Positions 1 through 5,240 of a DNA stretch of 5,868 bases are shown here, in pieces. The notes below the pieces were generated by a model, which was not told the DNA's origin, did not search any database, and saw only the letters and a program-made list of their open reading frames with translations. The position numbers and the translations under genes were made by a program. Every line of letters begins with the position of its first letter. Positions within the stretch are counted from its first letter, which is position 1. This stretch comes from JANQIV01 sp050117315 (GTDB taxonomy: Bacteria > Bacteroidota > Ignavibacteria > Ignavibacteriales > Melioribacteraceae). The stretch lies in contig JASFMY010000204.1 in NCBI GenBank assembly GCA_050117315.1, forward strand, positions 1-5,868, given 5' to 3'.

Positions 1-190
1 GGAGCTTCACACAAAAGTATTACTACTAATGCATATCCCGATAAAGTACCGATGGCAGAACATCGGGTTACCTATCGAAAAAAAACGATGGTAACAGCCA
101 TTTACGTGACTTCATGTCGCAAAACGGAAAGGTTTCTAAGATCATTTCACATAACGGGTAAAAATTAATAATCTTAACTAATCATAGTCA
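1..190. other. Left-edge stretch without a recognised gene
   Basis: I see no recognisable gene here. The frame beginning at base 1 on the plus strand stays open to a TAA at 166-168, so it could be the end of a gene that starts outside the window. Its translation (for example AEHRVTYRKKTMVTAIYV) matches no family I know, and the stretch is dominated by two hairpins (49-95) that would force its sequence. The plus frame starting at base 3 closes at TAA 27-29 and the one starting at base 2 closes near 94. I leave coding potential open but unlikely. Confidence 0.3.
49..95. repeat. Two adjacent inverted repeats (hairpin pair)
   Basis: The first hairpin has arms CCGATG (49-54) and CATCGG (61-66) around the loop GCAGAA. 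It abuts a longer second one whose left arm is GTTACC plus ATCG (67-77, one bulged T at 73) and whose right arm is CGAT plus GGTAAC (86-95). The second loop is a run of eight A. No T-run follows on either side, so this is not a standard intrinsic terminator. It could be a structured RNA, the end of a mobile element or a protein-binding cruciform; the sequence does not decide among these. Confidence 0.55.
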
Positions 191-310
191 TCATAATGAT
201 CTATGCTTGTTATCAAGTTTTACATCAAGCTTAATATCCTTGCCTGATTTATAGATCGCTTTTTCATCTAATACCTTTTTTATTTCCAAACTGATTGAAT
301 TCAACAGCTT
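191..310 (-). pseudogene. Coding-like gene scrap, family unknown
   Basis: The minus strand is open for about 40 codons between a TAA at 311-313 and a TGA at 191-193. The translation contains segments such as SISLEIKKVLDEKAIYKSG and KDIKLDVKLDNKHRSL, with an ordinary amphipathic, lysine-rich composition. There is no ATG and no ribosome binding site, so at most it is the 3' end of a gene whose front has been lost. It follows directly, in the minus-strand direction, the KilA-N-like fragment at 337-450. I do not recognise the family, and a chance open frame in AT-rich DNA is possible. Confidence 0.25.
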
Positions 311-330
311 TTATTTAGGACTATCAGCTT

Positions 331-450
331 ATTTCTAAACGCATCGAATTCGATGCGTTTGTTTCCTTCTATTGCATTTCTTCTAAACCAATCCAGCTCT
401 GTGGGATTTCACTTTTTTAAGTCTTTTCTTCTGGCTACTTTCTGCTAAAT
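331..450 (-). pseudogene. KilA-N gene fragment (degraded)
   Basis: Read on the minus strand, one frame gives DWFRRNAIEGNKRIEFDAFR, which resembles the KilA-N stretch of the intact gene at 4336-5160: NWLRNRNTIEF, then a gap, then KRIEFDAFRN. The EFDAFRN block is identical at DNA level, while the FIGLWEIIHNP block between them is missing. Stops close the frame on both sides, so the fragment cannot make a KilA-N protein. The second copy at 5258-5410 shows the equivalent IEGNKSIEFDGFKK. The assignment rests on a short match plus the shared 30 bases, so a different parent gene is possible. Confidence 0.45.
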
Positions 451-488
451 TCTATCCCCTAAACTCAGTTCTCCTAAAATAATCTGTG
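337..488 (-). repeat. Long dispersed repeat, left copy (partner 5258-5410)
   Basis: About 150 bases are shared in direct orientation with 5258-5410. By eye roughly nine in ten positions agree, with one single-base gap near the right end. Both copies begin at a palindrome centred on GAATTC, include the shared stretch TTTGTTTCCTTCTATTG, and end in the remains of an mrr 3' tail. The left copy opens with a perfect 24-bp palindrome (337-360) that also occurs identically inside the intact KilA-N gene at 4939-4962; the identity with that gene extends to 30 bases (331-360 and 4933-4962). Confidence 0.85.
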
Positions 489-499
489 CCGAGTTTTAT
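465..499 (-). pseudogene. mrr 3'-tail remnant, copy 1
   Basis: On the minus strand the bases read ATAAAACTCGGCACAGATTA and continue to encode IKLGTDYF, the last residues of Mrr as seen in the copy at 2486-2560 (IKKLDTDYFEEN-stop). Relative to that copy one G is missing after TDYF, so the terminal frame is lost, but AGGAGAACTGA with the old stop position (465-467) is still visible. It sits about 50 bases downstream of the DUF559 stop codon. It is one of four same-strand copies in the window. Confidence 0.7.
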
Positions 500-550
500 T
501 TATCTAATAAATTTAGCAAATGTTTGATAAGATTTCATTCAATTCAATTC

Positions 551-925
551 TCATTGCATGTTCTTATTTAATTTTTCTTCAATTTTCTTGAGAACATTAT
601 CCGTGTTAAATATTACTTCGTGATTTTCAAATCTAATTACTTTAATCCCGAGTGACTCCAAAAACTTTGTCCGTTCTTTGTCGTATTCAATAACTTCTTT
701 ATCCGAGTGATGCTGCCCGTCAAGTTCAACTGCGAGATTTTCTTCATAGCAGAAGAAATCAACAATATAATTGCCTATGCTGTGCTGTCTTCTAAATTTT
801 TTACCGGCTAGTTGGGAGTGTTTTAAGAATTTCCAGAGATGTTTTTCTGCATAGGTTGCATTGTTGCGCAGTTTTTTTCTTCGTGATTTTAATTCTTTTC
901 TATTATGTAGCCTTTTACTGCTCAT
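551..925 (-). CDS. DUF559 family endonuclease-like protein
   Basis: This 124-residue protein belongs to the DUF559 family, relatives of very-short-patch-repair (Vsr-like) nucleases with a PD-(D/E)xK fold. After a basic N-terminus (residues 1-22) come the family blocks: a helical segment NATYAEKHLWKFLK with the conserved Glu, then FRRQHSIGNYIVDFFC with the active-site Asp, LAVELDGQHH with the Glu-x-Asp pair, and the C-terminal DKERTKFLESLGIKVIRFEN. Length and block order are normal for the family, so it appears complete. The start is the ATG at 925; it has no good ribosome binding site, and the GC-rich REP-like element begins about 15 bases upstream. The IS4 element now separates it from whatever lay further upstream. 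The role is unproven; a single-domain DNA nuclease or nickase is the reasonable inference. Confidence 0.9.
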   Translation of the reverse strand: MSSKRLHNRKELKSRRKKLRNNATYAEKHLWKFLKHSQLAGKKFRRQHSIGNYIVDFFCYEENLAVELDGQHHSDKEVIEYDKERTKFLESLGIKVIRFENHEVIFNTDNVLKKIEEKLNKNMQ

Positions 926-964
926 CTCAGCTTACCCCGACCACCCCCGGCTTCGCCACCCCCT

Positions 965-973
965 CCTATTAGG
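965..973. repeat. IS target-site duplication, left
   Basis: CCTATTAGG at 965-973 is repeated exactly at 2397-2405 on the other side of the insertion sequence. If the terminal repeats are counted from GGCAATGC instead, the duplication shrinks to TATTA (5 bp). The 9-bp reading is in line with the longer duplications known for IS4-type elements. Confidence 0.8.
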
Positions 974-992
974 CAATGCTGTCAACTTAAGG
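974..992. repeat. IS terminal inverted repeat, left
   Basis: CAATGCTGTCAACTTAAGG matches the right end (2378-2396) without mismatch. The transposase stop codon (TAG, complement of 993-995) abuts it directly. Confidence 0.93.
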
Positions 993-2314
993 CTAGAAAG
1001 CTCTTTTTTTGTTTATAGGGTATTTAAGATTCCCTTTCTTTTTCCGGGGAAAAGCTCTGTTTTTTATTACTGCTATCTTGTGCCTCTTAGCTTCTTTGAT
1101 TAGTGCACTATATTGTTTTTCCCAGTGGTTTGCCGTCAATAAATCCTTTATGGAATCTTTCATTAAACCAAAGGAAATATTCTTGTTGATCTTATATTGA
1201 GCATATTTGAGCTTATCATTGTTTTTCCTTTCTTGATCTATTTCTTCTTGAGCTTGCGATACTATCAACGTATGAAGATTACCAACAAGTATTCGGCTGT
1301 AATAATCTTGCTTGACCGACTCTACTGTTTTTCCACTAAAGTTTTCTACTTCCATTACATTCTTATGAAAATCAAAGTAGAGTTCTTCATTCCAACGAAG
1401 ATTATATATTCTCTTAAAATCATCTATGCTAAACTCCGATAGTAGTGATGTTATCAAATATTCCGTGAGTTTTTCCGATAACTTTATTTTTATTATTCTT
1501 AATCTAATATTTCTTAGATAGCCTTTTGCCAACTGTTGTTTTATTGCGGGGTTTTCTTTGCGGTTCTTGCCTTCTGTTAATGATATTTCTATTTCCATCT
1601 CATCTTTATTACTTCCGACTAATGCCCGGCTCTCCTTTATGAACTCTTTACCACTGTAACGGATTATAAAATCGTATCCTTCTGCCATTAGTTCGTTAAA
1701 TAGCTCTATGGAAGGAAAGCCTCTGTCTGCTACTACGATATCTCGCTTTTGTTTGCCTTCTTCCTTTATTCTCCCGAATTGTTCTATTGCGCTTTTTCTC
1801 TCTGATGAATTATACATATTTAACTGTGAGTCCAATACCAATTCATTTAGCAAATCATATACTACTACCGATTTCGATGCATTTATGGTCTCTTTACTAT
1901 TGAATATTGATCCAAATTCTTTCTTTATCTCTTCTGAGTATTGAACTTCTATTTTACTGCCGTCTATTCCTAATAGTCGATATCCTTTGTAGTTTTTGTA
2001 GTCTTCTTCTGAGTAAAATTCTTCCAATAGTGCATCGTTTAATTCTATATAACCTCTGTGTTTTATTTTCATTCTTGCCTTACTATATGCTTGTTTACTG
2101 TAGTTTACTTCTTTTATTTTTATTTCTTTTAGAAATCTTTTTAACTCTATGCTTAATGTCTTACCCCTAGTCCATAGTTGAAATAGTATTATTTCACTAA
2201 ATCCTAGTTTCCTTTTTCTCTGAAATCCATTTTCTTGTGCTTTGTTTCTGCTTTTGAATTTCTCGCAAAAGATTAGCGAGCGTATTGTTTCTATTATTTT
2301 TCCGTTTTTTTCAT
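993..2314 (-). CDS. IS4-family transposase, frameshifted just after its start
   Basis: This is a DDE transposase that cuts and joins the IS ends. The long open part (from ATG 2072, 359 residues) holds the catalytic triad: Asp in LLGIDGSK (residue 37), Asp in VVADRGFPS (116) and Glu in YNLRWNEELYFDFHK (230). That last block fits the IS4 Y-(2)-R-(3)-E-(6)-K signature exactly. However, ATG 2072 is internal. The same frame continues upstream without stops and encodes the usual N-terminal part (RKRKLGFSEIILFQLW, NYSKQAYSKARMKIKHRG). The natural start is the ATG at 2314, preceded by AAAGGA. Its frame joins the main frame only if one extra A is read in the A7 run at 2305-2311. That would give 440 residues. 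As written, the gene is either disabled or expressed by slippage at the A run. The C-terminus is lysine-rich. Confidence 0.92.
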
Positions 2315-2321
2315 CTTATAT
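2305..2321 (-). other. Transposase start region and A7 frameshift site
   Basis: On the minus strand the start ATG (2312-2314) is followed by seven A and then CGG. The ATG frame reads ATG AAA AAA ACG GAA AAA TAA and stops after six codons. The long transposase frame requires AAC GGA, a minus-one shift or one added A. A P-site lysine tRNA on the third codon could slip back onto AAA, so programmed or transcriptional slippage is mechanically possible. A one-base deletion or a homopolymer sequencing error explains it equally well. Confidence 0.8.
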
Positions 2322-2377
2322 CCTTTACTTTTTTTAATTTAAAAATCCTATCCCTTTTTTGTTCCCGCTGGCCTATC

Positions 2378-2396
2378 CCTTAAGTTGACAGCATTG
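2378..2396. repeat. IS terminal inverted repeat, right
   Basis: CCTTAAGTTGACAGCATTG is the exact reverse complement of the left end. It lies about 65 bases upstream of the transposase start, leaving room for the promoter between them. Confidence 0.93.
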
Positions 2397-2405
2397 CCTA
2401 TTAGG
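2397..2405. repeat. IS target-site duplication, right
   Basis: CCTATTAGG, identical to 965-973. The pre-insertion site was the near-palindromic centre of the hairpin CCCCCTCC-TATTA-GGAGGGGG. Confidence 0.8.
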
Positions 2406-2463
2406 AGGGGGAAATTAAAGAAGTCACTCCCTCCTCAAAGGAGGGGGAATTAAAGGGGGTGGT

Positions 2464-2520
2464 GTTATTATTCAGTTAACTAAATTCAGTTCTCCTCAAA
2501 ATAATCTGTGTCGAGTTTTT
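2464..2520 (-). repeat. mrr-tail direct repeat, copy 2 (partner 4234-4290)
   Basis: About 57 bases including the last codons of mrr and the bases just after its stop match 4234-4290 with only a handful of differences (for example TTCAGTTAAC against TTCTGTTAAC). Both are followed, downstream of mrr, by a REP-like CCCCCTTTAATTCCCC. The similarity thus covers coding tail, flank and REP edge. Confidence 0.88.
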
Positions 2521-2888
2521 TTATTTCGTAGGTGGTCGTAATTGAAACTCCCAAATTATATTCAATCATTAATTCGGATAGTTTGATTCCATCTATTAAA
2601 ACAATATTAAATTGTTTGTTGTGTTCTACAAATTCTAATGCGCCTTGTGAAAACTTGGAAGAAGTAATAAATATCCCTTTTGATGCACCTTGACCGGATA
2701 GCGCGCCATGAAAGCCTGTTCTGCATGTAAGTCATTCTGCCTTGAGAAATTGTTCTTGCTTTTTCTTCTTCGGTCAGTTTTAGTTCATCGCTTAATATTT
2801 TTGAGGCTTCCTTTAACGGAGTTGCATCTTTACGGGCTAATAATTTTAACAAGGGTAACATTAATTCTTGGTATGACGGGATTGCCAT
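2486..2888 (-). pseudogene. mrr: mrr restriction endonuclease, internally deleted
   Basis: Mrr is a type IV restriction enzyme that cleaves modified DNA. From ATG 2888 (ribosome binding site GGAGAAG) the first 61 residues are a good Mrr winged-helix N-terminal domain: MAIPSYQELMLPLLKLLA, LTEEEKARTISQGRMTYMQN. At about 2715 the sequence jumps, in another frame, to the last third of Mrr: HGALSGQGASKGIFIT, QFNIVLIDGIKLSELMIEYN and the terminus GVSITTTYEIKKLDTDYFEE-N-stop (2486-2488). The part lost, probably about 150 codons, carries the PD-(D/E)xK/QxK nuclease core. The uninterrupted frame from the start runs on as nonsense to a stop at 2607, giving a 93-residue product with only the DNA-binding domain. 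The junction shares TTTCATGGC-like bases with both parents, which suggests a microhomology deletion. Confidence 0.85.
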
Positions 2889-3001
2889 TTGTCTTCTCCG
2901 AAAGCGTAAAATTCACGTTTTTATTATTTTCTTTGCTTATTTAGTGAATTTTTCTATATTCATTATGTGACTTGCATAATTCGAATGAATTTTGCGGGCC
3001 A
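2889..3001 (-). promoter_or_regulatory. mrr upstream region
   Basis: This gap between the DUF3800 terminator and the mrr start must hold the mrr promoter. It contains an inverted repeat ATTATG / CATAAT with a 7-base spacer (2962-2980) and the ribosome binding site GGAG about ten bases before ATG 2888. I cannot pick a convincing -35/-10 pair. Two AT-rich stretches close to the gene are candidates. Confidence 0.35.
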
Positions 3002-3038
3002 CAAAAAAAATTTCCCCGGTTTTATACCGGGGTTTTTT
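3002..3038 (-). terminator. Bidirectional intrinsic terminator after the DUF3800 gene
   Basis: A 7-bp GC-rich stem, CCCCGGT (3014-3020) and ACCGGGG (3026-3032), closes a TTTAT loop. Downstream on the minus strand it is followed by AAA and then eight T (complement of 3003-3010), directly after the DUF3800 stop. On the plus strand it is followed by six T (3033-3038), so it could stop transcription from both sides. Confidence 0.9.
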
Positions 3039-3798
3039 ATTTCCTAACTATTCCGTAATCATCGTACGACGAAGCTTCTTTTAATAAAATCGATTCAAAA
3101 TTATAAAAGTAATTATGGACATTATATTTCTTCAAACTCCCTTTAGGGAACTCTTTTCTATATAAACATTGAGCTATCACGTCAACAGATTGTATAAAAT
3201 AGGAATGTTTTGAATCGCGTGAAAAAGGGTCTTCAATAATATTTGTAGTCGGTACATTGTAATATGATTTACCAAATAAGGAAGGAGTCGGATTATAGAC
3301 TCTCATTTTTCTTAAAAGATTTCTTAAAAGAGCTGTATCAGTATCGTCGGTAATTATAATTCCCTTATCGTTCACTACTTTGGAAAGGTAATTATTGAAA
3401 CGTTGAATTAATCTTGACCAAGCGATTGATTGTATTTCTATTGTTTGGTCGAAATCTTTTTTGAGCAAGCAGATGTTTATTATTTTTGAGTTGTTAAAAA
3501 TGATCGGTATTTGTTCGGAATAGATTTTTAATAATTTTATTCTATCTTGTTTTTTTATTTTTCTATACGCTTCGGTTTTATTTATCCTTATTAGCTCGCT
3601 GGCATGAACCTCTTCTTTTAATAATAGTCCGAATGTTTCTTTGAAAGATTGTCTTAATAGTTTTAACCTATCCAAATAGGTTTGCCAATCATCCTGGTTT
3701 ACAAGCAGTCCGCTTAGAATATAATGCGGTGAATTTTCCGATTGACCTTCTATGTATTTACCGGTATCTCCCGATTCATCAACATAAAGGAAATACAT
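3037..3798 (-). CDS. DUF3800 domain-containing protein
   Basis: This 253-residue protein opens with MYFLYVDESGDTGKY, the hallmark of DUF3800, a family predicted to have an RNase H-like fold and often found near defence genes. Candidate metal-binding acids are Asp7 and Glu8 in YVDESG, the central IIITDDTD block (about residues 147-154) and the C-terminal HSYFIQSVDVIAQCLYRK, whose Asp is the usual third acid. Length and block order look complete. The start ATG (3798) lies two bases after the stop of the upstream remnant, with GAGG seven to ten bases ahead, so translation is coupled to that gene. A strong terminator follows the stop. Substrate and activity are unknown; nucleic-acid hydrolysis or processing is the family-level guess. 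The operon context suggests it was an accessory to a restriction-modification enzyme that has since been lost. Confidence 0.9.
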   Translation of the reverse strand: MYFLYVDESGDTGKYIEGQSENSPHYILSGLLVNQDDWQTYLDRLKLLRQSFKETFGLLLKEEVHASELIRINKTEAYRKIKKQDRIKLLKIYSEQIPIIFNNSKIINICLLKKDFDQTIEIQSIAWSRLIQRFNNYLSKVVNDKGIIITDDTDTALLRNLLRKMRVYNPTPSLFGKSYYNVPTTNIIEDPFSRDSKHSYFIQSVDVIAQCLYRKEFPKGSLKKYNVHNYFYNFESILLKEASSYDDYGIVRK

Positions 3799-3800
3799 TT

Positions 3801-3980
3801 TTAATCCTCATGCCCTTCTTCCTCTTCCATTAGGTTTACTATCTCCATCGTTTTTACGCTGACTGTAGTAACTAAAAGATTAACAAAGGCCCTGCGCATT
3901 GAGCTTTCCTGCCGTGTACCGCCGTGCCGTTTGTATTTGTCAATTCTATTATAGTACTGCAGGATAGCTTGTTTTGACAT
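3801..3980 (-). pseudogene. Remnant of a type ISP / N6-adenine methylase restriction gene
   Basis: This 59-codon frame runs from ATG 3980 to TAA 3801. Residues 1-36 (MSKQAILQYYNRIDKYKRHG, then GTRQESSMRRAFVNLL) closely resemble the beginning of large single-chain restriction-modification proteins of the type ISP/DEAD-helicase-methylase class, which normally run to many hundreds of residues. Residues 37-59 (VTTVSVKTMEIVNLMEEEE...) do not continue that domain and look like the far C-terminus of such a protein, joined in frame after an internal deletion. It overlaps nothing and sits two bases before the DUF3800 start. No Shine-Dalgarno is obvious upstream. It could survive as a short leader ORF that couples translation into DUF3800. 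The N-terminal match is fairly clear; the identity of the C-terminal part is a guess. Confidence 0.65.
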
Positions 3981-4255
3981 GCATTATTCTCAAAGTTTGA
4001 AAGAAGATAAAATAAAAATACCACAAATCACTCAAATAATAAAGAATTAAGAAGTTGGAATTAAGAATCCAGAATATAGGAGACAGGAGAAAGAATTAAA
4101 AGGTTTTTCAATGAATCCGCCGGACACATTACGGCTGTAAAGATTTTTCAATTAACAAGTATAAGCAAATTACGGTAAGTATTATTCCGTTTTGCATATA
4201 TTTAAAACAGCTCAATAGGGGAATTAAAGGGGGGCTATTATTCTGTTAACTAAAT
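3981..4255. other. Intergenic stretch, mostly featureless
   Basis: This 275-base stretch between the operon start and the next mrr tail contains no frame worth calling. It includes purine-rich AT sequence, the repeated phrase TTTTTCAAT (4106-4114 and 4144-4152), a weak ACGG...CCGT inverted repeat near 4172-4190, and at 4218-4234 a REP-like GGGGAATTAAAGGGGG related to the larger element at 2404-2463. The promoter for the 3037-3980 operon must lie near 3981-4040, but I cannot single out its boxes. Confidence 0.4.
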
Positions 4256-4332
4256 TCAGTTCTCCTCAAAATAATCTGTATTGAGTTTTTTGATTTCAAA
4301 AGCAGTAGATGTTGAAACACCTAAATTGATTG
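4234..4332 (-). pseudogene. mrr 3'-tail remnant, copy 3
   Basis: On the minus strand from about 4332 the frame reads ITAINLGVSTSTAFEIKKLN followed by TDYFEEN and TGA (4256-4258). This is an Mrr C-terminus homologous to, but distinct from, the one at 2486-2560 (NLGVSITTTYEIKKLDTDYF). The substitutions are mostly conservative at protein level, as expected if this tail diverged as part of a working paralog. Nothing of the rest of mrr remains, because the KilA-N stop codon lies just four bases upstream. Bases 4234-4290 form the direct repeat with 2464-2520. Confidence 0.85.
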
Positions 4333-4335
4333 CCG

Positions 4336-5160
4336 TTATTTATTCAGTTTTTTTATTGAGCTTGTTAATGTTAATGATTTCATCTGGTTAATTGCAGCAG
4401 TATTTAATTTTATTATTCTTTCCGAAGGCTCCATTTCAATTCTTATAAATTCGGCATTAAGGCTTTCTAAGTTGCTAAGCACTATTAACTGTTCCAATGT
4501 TGCGTAATCTCTGATATTACCTTCTTTATCCGGATTTTCATCCCGCCATTGTTTTGCTGTTTTGCCAAACATAGCGACATTTAATAAATCTGCTTCTGTT
4601 GCATAAATAATATTCTGCTGTTCTTTTGTAATTGCGGGAGGAATTAAGTTTTCTTTTACCGCATCCGTATGGATCTTATAATTAACCTTTGCAAGTGTTC
4701 TCTGCAGATTCCATTCGAGTGATTTTCTTTGACTTTCTTCGTTTAATAAACGCTGAAACTCTTTCAGTAGGTACAACTTGAATTCTGCACTTATCCATGA
4801 AGCAAATTCAAATGCTATATCCTGGTGTGCAAAAGTACCTCCGTATCTCCCGGATTTTGAAATTATGCCGATTGCATTTGTTGTTTCAATCCATCTTTGG
4901 GGAGTAAGTGAAAAGCTGTTTAAGCCTGATTGATTTCTAAACGCATCGAATTCGATGCGTTTAAAATCCGGATTATGTATAATTTCCCATAGTCCGATAA
5001 ATTCTATTGTATTTCTATTTCGAAGCCAATTTTGGATTATATAATTTGTTCTTTCATTATCTCTGGATTTTGCTATATCTGTCAGCGAAATGTATTCTTC
5101 ATTTTCTTTTGTGAAGAGATTTATATCAACTCCTTTTACTACTATTTTTCGAACCGGCAT
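4336..5160 (-). CDS. KilA-N domain-containing protein
   Basis: This 274-residue protein carries the KilA-N DNA-binding domain found in phage and mobile-element proteins. The domain spans roughly residues 14-140: EYISLTDIAKSRDNERTNYI, NWLRNRNTIEFIGLWE, then LTPQRWIETTNAIGIISKSG, RYGGTFAHQDIAFEFASWIS and EFKLYLLKEFQRL. The C-terminal half (about 145-260) holds the partner region common to this subfamily, with LIPPAITKEQQNIIYATEAD, FGKTAKQWRDENPDKEGNIR and LSNLESLNAEFIR. Length and block order look complete. Start ATG 5160 is preceded by AAGGAG at ideal spacing. An operator-like inverted repeat and a TATAAT box lie upstream, which suggests repressor control or autoregulation. Function is unknown beyond probable DNA binding. 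The stop lies four bases before an mrr tail fragment, so the 3' boundary looks like a recombination joint. Confidence 0.92.
   Translation of the reverse strand: MPVRKIVVKGVDINLFTKENEEYISLTDIAKSRDNERTNYIIQNWLRNRNTIEFIGLWEIIHNPDFKRIEFDAFRNQSGLNSFSLTPQRWIETTNAIGIISKSGRYGGTFAHQDIAFEFASWISAEFKLYLLKEFQRLLNEESQRKSLEWNLQRTLAKVNYKIHTDAVKENLIPPAITKEQQNIIYATEADLLNVAMFGKTAKQWRDENPDKEGNIRDYATLEQLIVLSNLESLNAEFIRIEMEPSERIIKLNTAAINQMKSLTLTSSIKKLNK
4939..4962. repeat. 24-bp perfect palindrome inside the KilA-N gene
   Basis: The palindrome is centred on GAATTC with arms AAACGCATC and GATGCGTTT. Within the gene it encodes KRIEFDAF, a natural part of the KilA-N domain, so the symmetry may be incidental to the protein sequence. 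The identical 24 bases occur at 337-360 and a degraded form at 5258-5281. Confidence 0.8.
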
Positions 5161-5209
5161 TTTTTCTCCTTTACAAATGAAGAAAAGTGTTAGTTGAGAT
5201 TAATTTAAT

Positions 5210-5231
5210 ATTATGGCAATTCTGCCATAAT
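5210..5231. promoter_or_regulatory. Operator-like inverted repeat before KilA-N
   Basis: Perfect 9-bp arms ATTATGGCA (5210-5218) and TGCCATAAT (5223-5231) flank a 4-base spacer. The site lies 50-70 bases upstream of the KilA-N start and just downstream of a TATAAT box on the same strand, where a bound repressor would cover the transcription start. The KilA-N protein itself is a possible binder. Confidence 0.6.
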
Positions 5232-5240
5232 TAAACACAT

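Larger units (their letters stand above)
974..2396 (-). mobile_element. IS4-family insertion sequence, 1423 bp
   Basis: The ends are perfect 19-bp inverted repeats, CAATGCTGTCAACTTAAGG at 974-992 and its complement at 2378-2396 (21 bp if the flanking GG/CC are counted). The same 9 bases flank both sides. One transposase gene fills the element on the minus strand. The intact ends and exact duplication point to a recent insertion. The target lay in the loop of a REP-like hairpin. Confidence 0.95.
940..2463. repeat. REP-like GC-rich palindromic element, split by the IS
   Basis: With the insertion sequence and one target copy removed, a compact element of about 95 bases is restored. Its outer arms are ACCACCCCC (940-948) and GGGGGTGGT (2455-2463). 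Inside are a small GGC-TTC-GCC hairpin (949-957), a perfect hairpin CCCCCTCC-TATTA-GGAGGGGG (959-966 pairing with 2404-2411) and a second hairpin with arms CCCTCC and GGAGGG (2429-2434 and 2440-2445). A shortened relative, GGGGAATTAAAGGGGG, lies at 4218-4234. GC-rich palindromes in AT-rich surroundings are typical of interspersed REP/BIME-type sequences. The element lies between the mrr 3' end and the DUF559 start. Confidence 0.75.

Noticed and set aside
1..168. Open frame from base 1 as the C-terminus of an upstream gene
   Set aside because: No recognisable motif, and most of it is made of two hairpins; kept only as a possibility in the left-edge entry.
49..180. Retron-type or riboswitch RNA
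   Set aside because: The hairpins are suggestive, but no reverse transcriptase, no enclosing a1/a2 inverted repeat and no known riboswitch core are visible.
861..2170. Several plus-strand open frames opposite the transposase and the DUF559 start (861-1103, 1009-1200, 1197-1442, 1708-1944, 1907-2170)
   Set aside because: They are antisense to a well-recognised gene, rich in Phe/Leu/Ser as expected from complementing A-rich codons, and have no ribosome binding sites or family motifs.
2708..2944. Plus-strand frame of 78 codons
   Set aside because: It is the complement of the mrr remnant and its upstream region; low-complexity Leu/Phe composition and no start signals.
4336..5160. KilA-N plus neighbour as a toxin-antitoxin pair
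   Set aside because: The adjacent sequences are gene scraps and regulatory sites; no intact partner gene is present in the window.
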